Below are positions 33,475 through 41,269 of a DNA stretch of 64,000 nucleotides, in pieces. The position numbers were made by a program, and so were the translations under genes. A model generated the notes under the pieces. That model ran no database searches. It saw only the letters and a list, made by a program, of their open reading frames with translations, and had not been told where the DNA came from. Numbering within the stretch: the first letter of the stretch is position 1; every line of letters starts with the position of its first letter. Origin of the DNA: Pseudogemmobacter faecipullorum (GTDB taxonomy: Bacteria > Pseudomonadota > Alphaproteobacteria > Rhodobacterales > Rhodobacteraceae); assembly GCF_020539525.1 (NCBI RefSeq), contig NZ_JACDXX010000009.1, positions 62,001-126,000 on the forward strand, given 5' to 3'.

Positions 33475-34923
33475 TCAGCGCCGCCAGAATACCGGCAGCA
33501 GCAGTATCAGCATGGTCAGGATGCCAAGCCGGCCAATGATCATGGTCAGCGACAGCACGAAAATGGCTGCGGGCGGGAAATCAATAAAGGTGCCGGTGCG
33601 CGCCACCATCGGCCCGAAGCCATAGCCAATATTGCCAAGACAGGTCCAGGCCGCGAACAGCGCCGATTGCAGGTCGAGCCCGATCAGGGTCAGCGTAACC
33701 GAGACCAAGCCCAGCAGCAGAATATAGGTGGCGATATACATGGTGACGGCGCGGATCACATCCTCATCCACCGGCCGGGCCTGATAGCGGATCGGCGAGA
33801 CCTGCGAGGGATGGAAGATCTGGCCGATCTGGCGGCGCAAAGCCGCCATGGCAATCTGCACCCGGAAGACCGAGAGCCCGGCCGCGGTCGAGCCCGAGCA
33901 GCCGCCGATAATGCCGATCAGCAGCGCCATCACCAGAGCAAAGCCGCCCCAGCCGGAGAAATCACCCGAGAAAGTGCCGGTCGAGGACATGATCGAGGTC
34001 ATATTGAACAGGGCCTCGCGGAAGGTCGGCTCAAAGCTGGTGCCTTTGTCCAGCACCCGCCACAGCGTCACCATCAGCACCGCCGTCAGCAGCCAGATCA
34101 GATAGCTGCGGATCTGCTGATCGCGCCAGAACTGCATCGGCTGGCCATTGACCATCTGCACATAGCGCACGAAGGGCAGGCTGCCGAGAAACATGAACAG
34201 CGCGCCAAAATACTCGCCGGCACCGCGATAGCCGGAAAAGGAGGAATCGTAAGGCGAGAAGCCGCCGGTCGAGACCGCGCTCAGCCCATGGCTCACGGCA
34301 ATAAAGGGCGGCATGCCGATGATCAGGAAGGTGATGATGCAGATAAAAGTCAGCACCACATAAATATAAAGCAGCTGGCGGGCGATATCGGCGGCGCGGG
34401 GCAGGGCCTTGCCGAGCGTGTCAAAGGCCTCGGTGCGGAAAAACTGCATGCCGCCGATGCGCATCAGCGGCAGGAAGATCATGGCGATAAAGGCAATGCC
34501 AAGGCCACCGAGCCAGTTGCACATCACCCGCCAGAGATTCATCCCCGCCGGCAGGTTATCGAGGCCCACAATCACCGTCGCCCCGGTGGTGGTCAGCCCC
34601 GAGACCGCCTCAAACCAGGCATAGGCCAGCGGCAGGCCAGGCGCGCCCAGCATCAGTGGCAAAGCGGCAAACAGCGGTGCGATGATCCAGATCGAGGCGG
34701 TCAGCAGATAGGCCTGGCGCACATCCAGCGAGCGCGCCCCGGTGTTTGAGGTGGCGAGCGCCACCGCCATGCCGGTGAAAAAGGTGATCAGCGCGGCGCG
34801 GAAGATGTCGAATCCATTGGGATCACCGGCCCGCCAGTCCAGCACCGCCGGGGCAAGCATCAACAGGGCGAGGACGATCAGAATTCGTCCCAGAACATAG
34901 GCCACAGGGCGCAGGTCGATCAT
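33475..34923 (-). CDS. trkH: Trk-type potassium uptake channel subunit TrkH
   Basis: TrkH is the membrane pore of the Trk potassium uptake system, gated by cytoplasmic TrkA. The 482-residue protein has ten or more helices and four pore-loop repeats with the selectivity-filter glycines: GLTTTGATVIVGLDNLP, GLSAVSTGGFSPYDSSF, TSIMSSTGTFSGDFS and CLGNIGYGFGPMV. GGCSGSTAAGLSVFR is also typical. The start is placed at 34923, in front of MIDLRPVAYVLGRI; the preceding 12 codons are not conserved-looking. trkA is not in the window. Confidence 0.94.
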   Translation of the reverse strand: MIDLRPVAYVLGRILIVLALLMLAPAVLDWRAGDPNGFDIFRAALITFFTGMAVALATSNTGARSLDVRQAYLLTASIWIIAPLFAALPLMLGAPGLPLAYAWFEAVSGLTTTGATVIVGLDNLPAGMNLWRVMCNWLGGLGIAFIAMIFLPLMRIGGMQFFRTEAFDTLGKALPRAADIARQLLYIYVVLTFICIITFLIIGMPPFIAVSHGLSAVSTGGFSPYDSSFSGYRGAGEYFGALFMFLGSLPFVRYVQMVNGQPMQFWRDQQIRSYLIWLLTAVLMVTLWRVLDKGTSFEPTFREALFNMTSIMSSTGTFSGDFSGWGGFALVMALLIGIIGGCSGSTAAGLSVFRVQIAMAALRRQIGQIFHPSQVSPIRYQARPVDEDVIRAVTMYIATYILLLGLVSVTLTLIGLDLQSALFAAWTCLGNIGYGFGPMVARTGTFIDFPPAAIFVLSLTMIIGRLGILTMLILLLPVFWRR

Positions 34924-34980
34924 GGGCTGAGGCTTAGGCCCAGTCCCGCCCGGCGTCAAACAAACTCCGGCCGGGCAGCA

Positions 34981-35631
34981 TCAGCTGTCGAGCCGGCGCA
35001 GCTTTTCCAGCACAGCCGGGCTGAGACGGTAATGCCCGGTCATGGAAAATTCGTTCAGCCGGTCCTCGGCCCGGGTGCCGGCACCGATATTATGCAAGAT
35101 CAGCGGGCGGTTGCCGTCGCGGCTGCGCTCCTGGGCCACCAGCATCAGATGCGCCAGATTGCCCGGAAGGGTGCAGGTCACCACATCACCGGGGCGGAAA
35201 TCCGCCGGATCCGCGCCGGGGGGCAGATCAGCCTGCAGCCGCTCAAACAGCCGCCGCAGATTGGGCACGCGGCGGTGATCGATATTGGCATCGGGGCGCT
35301 TCAGGCCCCAGCTGGCCGGATAGGCGGCAAAATCGGCCTTCATATCGCGGTTGACCGCGCGCTGCAGATCGATGCCATGCGCCTCGCGCAAGGCGCGGAT
35401 CAGCACATCGGTGCAGACGCCGCGCTCGGGCGCGACATCGCCGCCGGGAAAGTCGAGGCGGATATAGGCCGGATCATAAATCGTGACCCGGCCGATCTGT
35501 CCGGCCGCGGCCCGGGCGAGAGCCTCGCCCGGATCGGCCCCGGTCTCGCTTGCACCCCGGGCGAGGTGGGGCGCGAGCAGCAGCAAAGGCGCGGCCAGCA
35601 GCGTCCGGCGGCTGAGCGGCTCAGCCGACAT
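34981..35631 (-). CDS. DUF1287 (YijF-like) exported protein
   Basis: The 216-residue protein has a twin-arginine-like signal (LSRRTLLAAPLLLLAPHLAR) and a mature domain with IYDPAYIRLDFPGGDVAPER, GVCTDVLIRALRE, DLQRAVNRDMKADFAAYP, and FRPGDVVTCTLPGNLAHLML ending LILHNIGAG. The Cys, His and His positions fit the DUF1287 family, which appears related to NlpC/P60-type folds. It overlaps the 3' end of folE2 by 11 bases in the same direction, so it is cotranscribed with folE2. A frame 18 codons longer exists but lacks the signal context. Confidence 0.85.
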   Translation of the reverse strand: MSAEPLSRRTLLAAPLLLLAPHLARGASETGADPGEALARAAAGQIGRVTIYDPAYIRLDFPGGDVAPERGVCTDVLIRALREAHGIDLQRAVNRDMKADFAAYPASWGLKRPDANIDHRRVPNLRRLFERLQADLPPGADPADFRPGDVVTCTLPGNLAHLMLVAQERSRDGNRPLILHNIGAGTRAEDRLNEFSMTGHYRLSPAVLEKLRRLDS

Positions 35632-36712
35632 GATAGAGCGAGGCAAAGAGTTTCGGATCAAGGCTGATCGCGGCGAAGGTCTCACCCTCGGTCAGCACCG
35701 AGACCGCATCATGGCTGTGCAGACTTTCCTGATGGCTGGCCACCACGCGGAAATCACCGACCCGTGGGTCTTCGCGCAGCACTTCACAGAACGAGCGTGC
35801 CGCATCCTCGACAAAGATCGGATTGGCGCCGTTCAGCTCTGCAAAGGCCTGTTCATCCTCACGCTTGACCATGACCTGGGTCTCGGTGACCACGGCCCTG
35901 CGCGCCAGATCAATCAGATCCTCAAACCACAGCCTTTCGCCGGTTTTCACCACCAGCGACAGCCGCGCGACCGAGCGCTGCGAATGCGGCGTGGCGAGCT
36001 GACCGCGCAGCCGGCGTGCATGTTCCGACAGCTCCAGCGAGCAGGGGCAGGTCGAGGAATAGAGGTAATCAAGATGCATGATCTTGAGCCGCTCGCCCGC
36101 CTTTTCCACCAGTTCGAGCGCGATATCGTAATATTGCCAGCCCGAGAGCCCCGAGCGCAGGCTCTCAACCCTGACCGGGAAGGAAAAGCGCATCTGGATC
36201 CGGGCGTCAAAGCTGCCGAGATCGCGTTTATAATCCTCAAGCGCGGCCTCGATCACCTCAAAGCTGAACAGGCTTTCGGAATAGGGGTAAAATGAGCGCA
36301 TGATGCGGCTCATATTGATGCCCTTTTTTTCGGCATCGAGGCTGACCGAGCCGGTCACGCTGGTCTCAAGCGTGATCTCGCCGGCATCACGGGTGCGAAA
36401 CCGGATCGGCAGGCGGAAATTGGAGATCCCGACATGCTGAATCGGGGCTTTCGCTCCGACGATCAGGCTCGAGGGGCCGTTCTGCAGATCGGGCATCGAG
36501 GCGCGGTACGCCTGGTCGGGTGCAAAATCCTCAGGATAGGCGCGGCGCAGCGCCGGATAGGCCTGATCGGGCAAAAGATGGCCCACCGAAGGGTCAAGCT
36601 CGGCCACCGCCGCTTCGCCTGCGCTTTCCGCCCAGCGACGCAGCAGCAAAAGCGCGGCCTCGGCCTCGGCGCGCGTCGGCAGGGCGCCGGGATTGCGGTT
36701 ATGGAGGGTCAT
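35621..36712 (-). CDS. folE2: GTP cyclohydrolase IB (FolE2)
   Basis: FolE2 opens the folate pathway by converting GTP to dihydroneopterin triphosphate; it replaces the zinc enzyme FolE. The 363-residue protein shows QHVGISNFRLPIRF, EKKGINMSRIMRSFY, YLYSSTCPCSLELSEHARR with the metal-binding Cys, ATPHSQRSVARL and the C-terminal ASHQESLHSHDAV. AAAGGA precedes ATG 36712. FolE2 genes are often zinc-regulated in other bacteria; I see no convincing Zur box upstream. The downstream DUF1287 gene overlaps its end. Confidence 0.95.
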   Translation of the reverse strand: MTLHNRNPGALPTRAEAEAALLLLRRWAESAGEAAVAELDPSVGHLLPDQAYPALRRAYPEDFAPDQAYRASMPDLQNGPSSLIVGAKAPIQHVGISNFRLPIRFRTRDAGEITLETSVTGSVSLDAEKKGINMSRIMRSFYPYSESLFSFEVIEAALEDYKRDLGSFDARIQMRFSFPVRVESLRSGLSGWQYYDIALELVEKAGERLKIMHLDYLYSSTCPCSLELSEHARRLRGQLATPHSQRSVARLSLVVKTGERLWFEDLIDLARRAVVTETQVMVKREDEQAFAELNGANPIFVEDAARSFCEVLREDPRVGDFRVVASHQESLHSHDAVSVLTEGETFAAISLDPKLFASLYHVG

Positions 36713-36934
36713 GGATCGATCCTTTCGGTTCCGGCCCGCCACCTGTTCCTGCAGGGGGGCCGTCAATTTCCGGATAAACCAGCGGGATGATAAATCGCCG
36801 GGACTTCAAACAGGTAAGGATCACAGCGGGGAAAGCAAGCCCTGATAATCATTGTTTTACGCCTTCGGCCAGGACTGGCCGGGCCAGGGGAGCTGCGCAC
36901 CGGCTGGCTACAGGCGAGCGGCTGCGGGGCAATG

Positions 36935-36960
36935 AAAAAAGCGGGGCATTACTGCCCCGC
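36935..36960 (-). terminator. Rho-independent terminator after metZ
   Basis: The stem GCGGGGCA / TGCCCCGC has a TTAC loop and lies about 50 bases past the metZ stop, with six T on the minus strand. Confidence 0.85.
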
Positions 36961-37012
36961 CTTCCGCCTTTCCCGCCTTCCGCCTTTGCAGACCCGACGC
37001 GCCGTGCCCGGA

Positions 37013-38191
37013 TCAGAGCTGCGCCAGCGCCTGTTCCAGATCGGCGATCAGATCGCCTGCATCCTCGAGCCCGACCGAGAAGCGGATCAGGCCGGGCTCA
37101 ATCCCGGCTGCGGCCTTCTGCGCATCGGTGAGCCGCTGGTGGGTGGTGGTTGCCGGATGGGTCGAGATCGATTTGGCATCGCCGAGATTATTCGAGATCT
37201 TCGGGATCTCCATCGCATTCTGCAGCCGGAACGCGCCTTCCTTGCCGCCTCTGACCACGAAGCTGACGATGGTGCCGCCGGTGCCCATCTGCGCCATCGC
37301 CAGATCATGCTGCGGATGCGCCTTCAGGCCCGGATAGAGCACTTTCTCAATCTTCTCATGGGCTTCCAGATATTCGGCGATCTTCTGCGCCGAATCCGCC
37401 ATGGCGCGACAGCGCAGGTCCAGCGTCGCCATGCCATTGAGCATGATCCAGGAGGTAAAGGGGCTCATCGCGCCGCCGGTATGTTTCATATAGGGCTGGA
37501 CGATCTTCTGGATATAATCGGCCGTGCCGCAGATCACCCCGCCAAGGGCGCGGCCCTGGCCGTCGATATGTTTGGTGGCCGAATAGACCACCACATCCGC
37601 GCCCAGCTCAACCGCTCTGGAAAAGATCGGAGTGGCAAAGACATTGTCGCAGATCACCAGCGCGCCGTTGCGATGCGCAATTTCGGCAACGCCTTTGATA
37701 TCAACGATATCGAGGGTGGGGTTGGCCATGCTTTCAAAGAACACGGCTTTGGTTTCGGGGGTGATCGCCGCCTCCCAGGCCTGCAGATCGCCGCCGTCAA
37801 CGAATGTGACCTTCACACCGTAGCGGGTCAGCACATCCTCGAGGATATAGAGACAGGAGCCAAACAGCGCCGAGGCCGAGACCACGTGATCGCCGGCTTT
37901 CAGCAGCGAGGTCAGCGCGCCATTGACCGCGGCCATGCCGCTCGCGGTGGCAAAGGCGTCTTCGGTGCCTTCGAGGCCGGCGATCCGCTCTTCAAACATC
38001 CGGGTGGTCGGGTTGCCGTAGCGGGCATAGATGAACTCATCCTCGCCCGATCTGATGAAACGCTGTTCGGCGGTTTCGGCATCGGGATAGGCGAAGCCCT
38101 GGGTCAGGAAAATCGCTTCGGCCATCTCACCATACTGGCTGCGGCGGCTGCCCTCATGGACCAGTTTGGTGCGTGTCTTCCAGTTCGTCAT
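37013..38191 (-). CDS. metZ: O-succinylhomoserine sulfhydrylase
   Basis: MetZ makes homocysteine from O-succinyl- or O-acetylhomoserine and sulfide, a direct-sulfhydrylation route to methionine. The 392-residue protein belongs to the Cys/Met metabolism PLP family: YARYGNPTTRMFEERIAGLE, ASGMAAVNGALTSLLKAGDH, DNVFATPIFS and the PLP-lysine motif VVYSATKHIDGQGRALGG. The start at 38191 is set by conservation and by GGGAGG about 10 bases upstream. A SAM-II riboswitch in the leader ties expression to the S-adenosylmethionine level. Confidence 0.94.
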   Translation of the reverse strand: MTNWKTRTKLVHEGSRRSQYGEMAEAIFLTQGFAYPDAETAEQRFIRSGEDEFIYARYGNPTTRMFEERIAGLEGTEDAFATASGMAAVNGALTSLLKAGDHVVSASALFGSCLYILEDVLTRYGVKVTFVDGGDLQAWEAAITPETKAVFFESMANPTLDIVDIKGVAEIAHRNGALVICDNVFATPIFSRAVELGADVVVYSATKHIDGQGRALGGVICGTADYIQKIVQPYMKHTGGAMSPFTSWIMLNGMATLDLRCRAMADSAQKIAEYLEAHEKIEKVLYPGLKAHPQHDLAMAQMGTGGTIVSFVVRGGKEGAFRLQNAMEIPKISNNLGDAKSISTHPATTTHQRLTDAQKAAAGIEPGLIRFSVGLEDAGDLIADLEQALAQL

Positions 38192-38261
38192 TATGCCAGG
38201 CCTCCCGGGGCCACCTATCTGAGGACCGGGCGAGGGGCTCGGGTGGTCTTTGCACCCGGGA

Positions 38262-38316
38262 CACCTCTTTAGCGGTTTGTTTAACGTGGCCCGCAATCCG
38301 GTCAACAAAGCGCCAC
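38262..38316 (-). promoter_or_regulatory. SAM-II riboswitch in the metZ leader
   Basis: Read on the minus strand, the leader contains the SAM-II core. The P1 arms GTGGC (38316-38312) and GCCAC (38290-38286) enclose the loop TTTGTTGACCGGATTGC, and ACGTTAAACAAACCGCTAAA plus GAGG follows, including the invariant GCTAAA. The order and spacing match the pseudoknot class found ahead of methionine genes in alphaproteobacteria. It ends about 70 bases before the metZ start; ligand binding there is known to repress by hiding the ribosome binding site. Confidence 0.88.
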
Positions 38317-38352
38317 GGACCTTGGCTTACGCCTCTCGCCGGGGCAGGTCAA

Positions 38353-38384
38353 CGCCCGGCCAGAGCGTCAGAGGGGCCGGGCGG
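38353..38384. other. GC hairpin downstream of the UbiH-like gene
   Basis: CGCCCGGCC and GGCCGGGCG form a nine-base stem around a 14-base loop just upstream of the metZ leader, between the UbiH-like gene that precedes it and metZ on the same strand. There is no T tract. Confidence 0.45.
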
Positions 38385-38390
38385 GCGCGC

Positions 38391-39587
38391 TCAGGACAGG
38401 CCGAGTCCGGCCTTCATCAGTCCCTGGCGTAGCGGATCAAGGCTGTAGAGCAGATCCAGTGCCCCGGCGCGCAGATCGCGCAGCCCCTGGGCCCCGGCCA
38501 TTGAGGCGCGGTTCAGCAGATCAATGCCACCGACGCGCAGGCTGACGTCGCCATGCCGGCCCTGGTGATAGGCATCCAGCAGTGGCCTTGCGCCCGGATC
38601 GGCGGCGCTGCCGGTCAGTTTCAGCAGCAAGGCCAGATCCGCCAGCGACATATTCAGCCCCTGGGCGCCGATGGGCGGTACCACATGCGCGGCTTCGGCC
38701 ATCAGCGCGACGCGCTCGCCGCTCATCTTGCTGGCGAGGCGCGAGATGATCGGCCAGACCAGCCGCCGGGTTGCCAGCCGCATCTCCCCCAGCACACCGC
38801 AGGAGCGCAGGTTCATCTCGGCCTCGAAGGCCTCTGCCGGCAAAGCGGCGAGGCGCGCGGCTTCCGGCCCGCGCTCCATCCAGACCACCGAAGAGGCGGG
38901 TTTGCCGTCACGATCGGGCAGGGGCACCATGGTGAAAGGGCCGCCCGACCGATGCACCTCGGTCGAGACATTTTCATGCGGGCGGCTGTGGGTGACCGAG
39001 AAGACCAGCGCTTTCTGGCCATAGCGCAGATCGCGGGTCGATATGCCCATAGCCTCGCGCACCGGCGAATTGCGGCCATCGGCACCGATGACCAGCCGCG
39101 CCGAGATCTTGCTGCCATCCGAGAGCGTCACCAGAGCCTCGCGCTCACGCGTCAGCAGGCCGGTGGTGGCAAGGCCGGGGCGGAAGGAAACATTGGGCAA
39201 TTCGGTCAGACGGGCGGAAATCTCGCGCCGCAACAGCCAGTTGGGCAGGTTCCAGGCAAAGGGCTGATCCGAAATTTCCGAGGCGTTGAAATCCTTTACC
39301 AGCCGCGCCTCACCCGGCGCGCCACCCGAATCGACAATGCGCATCACCTGCAATGCCGCCGCATGCGGCGCCAGCCGCTGCCACAGGCCTGCCGCCTCGA
39401 GCACCGCGACCGAGGGCTGCAGAAAGGCGGTGGTGCGCAGATCGGCATCGCCTGCGCTCTCGCTGATGGCGGGGGGCGTCGGGTCGACGCAGATCACCTC
39501 AAACCCGGCAGTGCCTAAAGCTGCCGCCGCCGTCAGCCCGGCAATGCCGCCGCCTGAGATCAGAATGCCGGTGTCTTCGCGTGTCAT
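38391..39587 (-). CDS. UbiH/UbiF-family FAD-dependent hydroxylase
   Basis: The 398-residue flavoprotein monooxygenase probably hydroxylates the ubiquinone ring. It has the Rossmann FAD motif ISGGGIAGLTAAAALG, the RLVIGADGRNSPVREAMG (DG) motif and ALMAEAAHVVPPIGAQGLNM, the GD-type motif in which the usual GDAAH reads AEAAH. This last difference is unusual for a family where that Asp contacts FAD ribitol. ATG 39587 is taken over a frame eight codons longer. It precedes metZ by about 200 bases on the same strand. Confidence 0.86.
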   Translation of the reverse strand: MTREDTGILISGGGIAGLTAAAALGTAGFEVICVDPTPPAISESAGDADLRTTAFLQPSVAVLEAAGLWQRLAPHAAALQVMRIVDSGGAPGEARLVKDFNASEISDQPFAWNLPNWLLRREISARLTELPNVSFRPGLATTGLLTREREALVTLSDGSKISARLVIGADGRNSPVREAMGISTRDLRYGQKALVFSVTHSRPHENVSTEVHRSGGPFTMVPLPDRDGKPASSVVWMERGPEAARLAALPAEAFEAEMNLRSCGVLGEMRLATRRLVWPIISRLASKMSGERVALMAEAAHVVPPIGAQGLNMSLADLALLLKLTGSAADPGARPLLDAYHQGRHGDVSLRVGGIDLLNRASMAGAQGLRDLRAGALDLLYSLDPLRQGLMKAGLGLS

Positions 39588-39668
39588 CTCTGGCCCCCCA
39601 TCCGGGGGCAAGCCCCGCTTTGGCCGCGAGTTTACCGGCGGCGCGGGCCGGGGGCCAGAGCCCGCAGC

Positions 39669-40322
39669 TCAGCCGCGCAACAGCTGGTCGAGAAAACGGG
39701 TCAGATCGGCGGTATGATGGTGAATATGCGGCTGGGCCTCAAGCGCCTCGGGCGCGACATGGACGGTGCGCATACCCAGATCATAGGGCTCAACCAGGTT
39801 GCGCGGATCATCCTCAAACATCGCGGCCCGCTCGGGCGCGAGCCCGTCGGTGGCAATGATCCTTTCAAAGGCATCACGGCCGGGTTTCGGCAGATATCCG
39901 GTATCCTCAACGCCGTAGATTGCATCAAACAGGCCCGAAAGCCCGCGCCGCTCGAGCACTTTGCAGGCGTAAAGCGTATCGGCATTGGTGAAGATGATCC
40001 GCCGCCCCGGCAGGTCGGCAATCCGCGCCGCCAGCGCCGGGTCGGGCGTCAGCGCCGAGAAATCAATATCATGCACATCATTGAGATAGGCGACCGGGTC
40101 GATCTGATGCTCGGCCATCAGCCCGGCGAGGGTGGTGCCGTAATGACGGTAATACTGATTGCGCATCAGATCGGCCGGAGCCTCCTCAAGCCCGAGGCTG
40201 CGCATAACCCATTGGGTCATCCGCCGCTCGATCTGGTCAAAAAGACGCACCTCGGGCGAGTAGAGCGTATTGTCGAGGTCGAAGACCCAGGTGGTGATAT
40301 GATTGAAATCAGGGCTTTTCAT
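39669..40322 (-). CDS. HAD-superfamily pyrimidine 5'-nucleotidase
   Basis: The 217-residue protein shows the HAD motif I WVFDLDNTLYSPEVRLF, motif II RRIIFTNAD, the conserved Lys region GYLPKPGRDAFERII and the acidic motif III AAMFEDDPRNLVEPYDLGM. This arrangement matches the bacterial pyrimidine 5'-nucleotidase (Phm8/SDT1-like) group that dephosphorylates UMP and CMP. It ends about 80 bases ahead of the UbiH-like gene, possibly in one transcript. The substrate is inferred from family only. Confidence 0.88.
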   Translation of the reverse strand: MKSPDFNHITTWVFDLDNTLYSPEVRLFDQIERRMTQWVMRSLGLEEAPADLMRNQYYRHYGTTLAGLMAEHQIDPVAYLNDVHDIDFSALTPDPALAARIADLPGRRIIFTNADTLYACKVLERRGLSGLFDAIYGVEDTGYLPKPGRDAFERIIATDGLAPERAAMFEDDPRNLVEPYDLGMRTVHVAPEALEAQPHIHHHTADLTRFLDQLLRG

Positions 40323-40581
40323 GGTGTTTTCATAGCATGTCTCTGCGCCGGGGTCAGCCGCTCAGACCCCGGAAGCGCGAATTCTTTGTGACAGCGACAC
40401 CAGGGCTGCGGCCAGCCATGCTTAAGGTGGGCTTGATCGCTCAGAAAGCGGCGACTAGGGTTCGCCACCCTGTCGCAAAAGGCATTTTCCGAAGCGGCAG
40501 GCAGGCACAGATCAGGCTCGCGGCAGCGGGCACCGGCCGCAGCCGGAAGATGTGCCAGGAGGCAAGGGAAGGGGGCAGAAG

Positions 40582-41217
40582 TTGCAGAAAGACGCCTATA
40601 CGCTGATCGTCGAGGCGATCGAGGCCGGGGAATATAAGCCCGGCGACCGGCTGGTGGAAAGCGAGCTGGCCGAGAAATTCGGCGTGTCGCGCACCCCGGT
40701 ACGCGAGGCTTTGCAACGGCTTGAGACCCAGACCATGCTGCGCCGCGATGGCCGCAGCCTGATCGTGGCGACGCTGGATCACAATCAGCTCTCGGAACTT
40801 TACGCGGTGCGCACCGAGCTTGAGGGGCTGGCGGCCCGGCTCGCGGCGCGCCATGCGACCGAGGAAGAAGTGCGGGTGCTCAAAAGCATGGTGGCCGAGG
40901 ACCGTGCCCTTCTGGGCGGCGATCCATCGGCGCTGAGCCGGGCCAACCGCCGCTTCCATAAGCAGATCCATCTGGCCAGCCATAACCGCTTCCTGGTGCG
41001 CCAGCTCGACCTGGTGCATCGCTCGATGGCGCTGATGGCCCAGACCTCTTTCGCGGCAGAGGGCCGCGATGAGGTGGCGCTTGACGAGCATGATGCGATT
41101 GTGGCGGCGATTGCGGCGCGCGATGGCGATGCGGCCTGGGCGGCTTTGCGCACCCATATCAGCCAGGCCTTTGAAACCCGGCTCAGGGTTGAGGCGGGCG
41201 AGCTGAAAATGCGCTGA
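40582..41217 (+). CDS. GntR family regulator, FadR subfamily
   Basis: The 211-residue regulator has an N-terminal winged helix-turn-helix (LIVEAIEAGEYKPGDRLVES, FGVSRTPVREALQRLE) and an all-helical FCD effector domain with the metal-binding Asp/His pattern (ANRRFHKQIHLASHN, DEHDAIVAAI, RTHI). The start is placed at TTG 40582, which has GGAAGGGGG about 7 bases upstream; a GTG start at 40552 would add ten residues. No adjacent metabolic gene runs with it, so its effector and target are unknown. Confidence 0.88.
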   Translation: MQKDAYTLIVEAIEAGEYKPGDRLVESELAEKFGVSRTPVREALQRLETQTMLRRDGRSLIVATLDHNQLSELYAVRTELEGLAARLAARHATEEEVRVLKSMVAEDRALLGGDPSALSRANRRFHKQIHLASHNRFLVRQLDLVHRSMALMAQTSFAAEGRDEVALDEHDAIVAAIAARDGDAAWAALRTHISQAFETRLRVEAGELKMR

Positions 41218-41269
41218 GGGAACAGGGCCGCCTCAGCTGGCCTTGTTGGCTGACCCGGCCCGGGGCCGG

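Noticed and set aside
36838-36860. TGATAATCATTG resembling half a Fur/Zur-type box upstream of folE2
   Set aside because: Only one half-site fits and there is no dyad, so a metal-regulated promoter cannot be supported.
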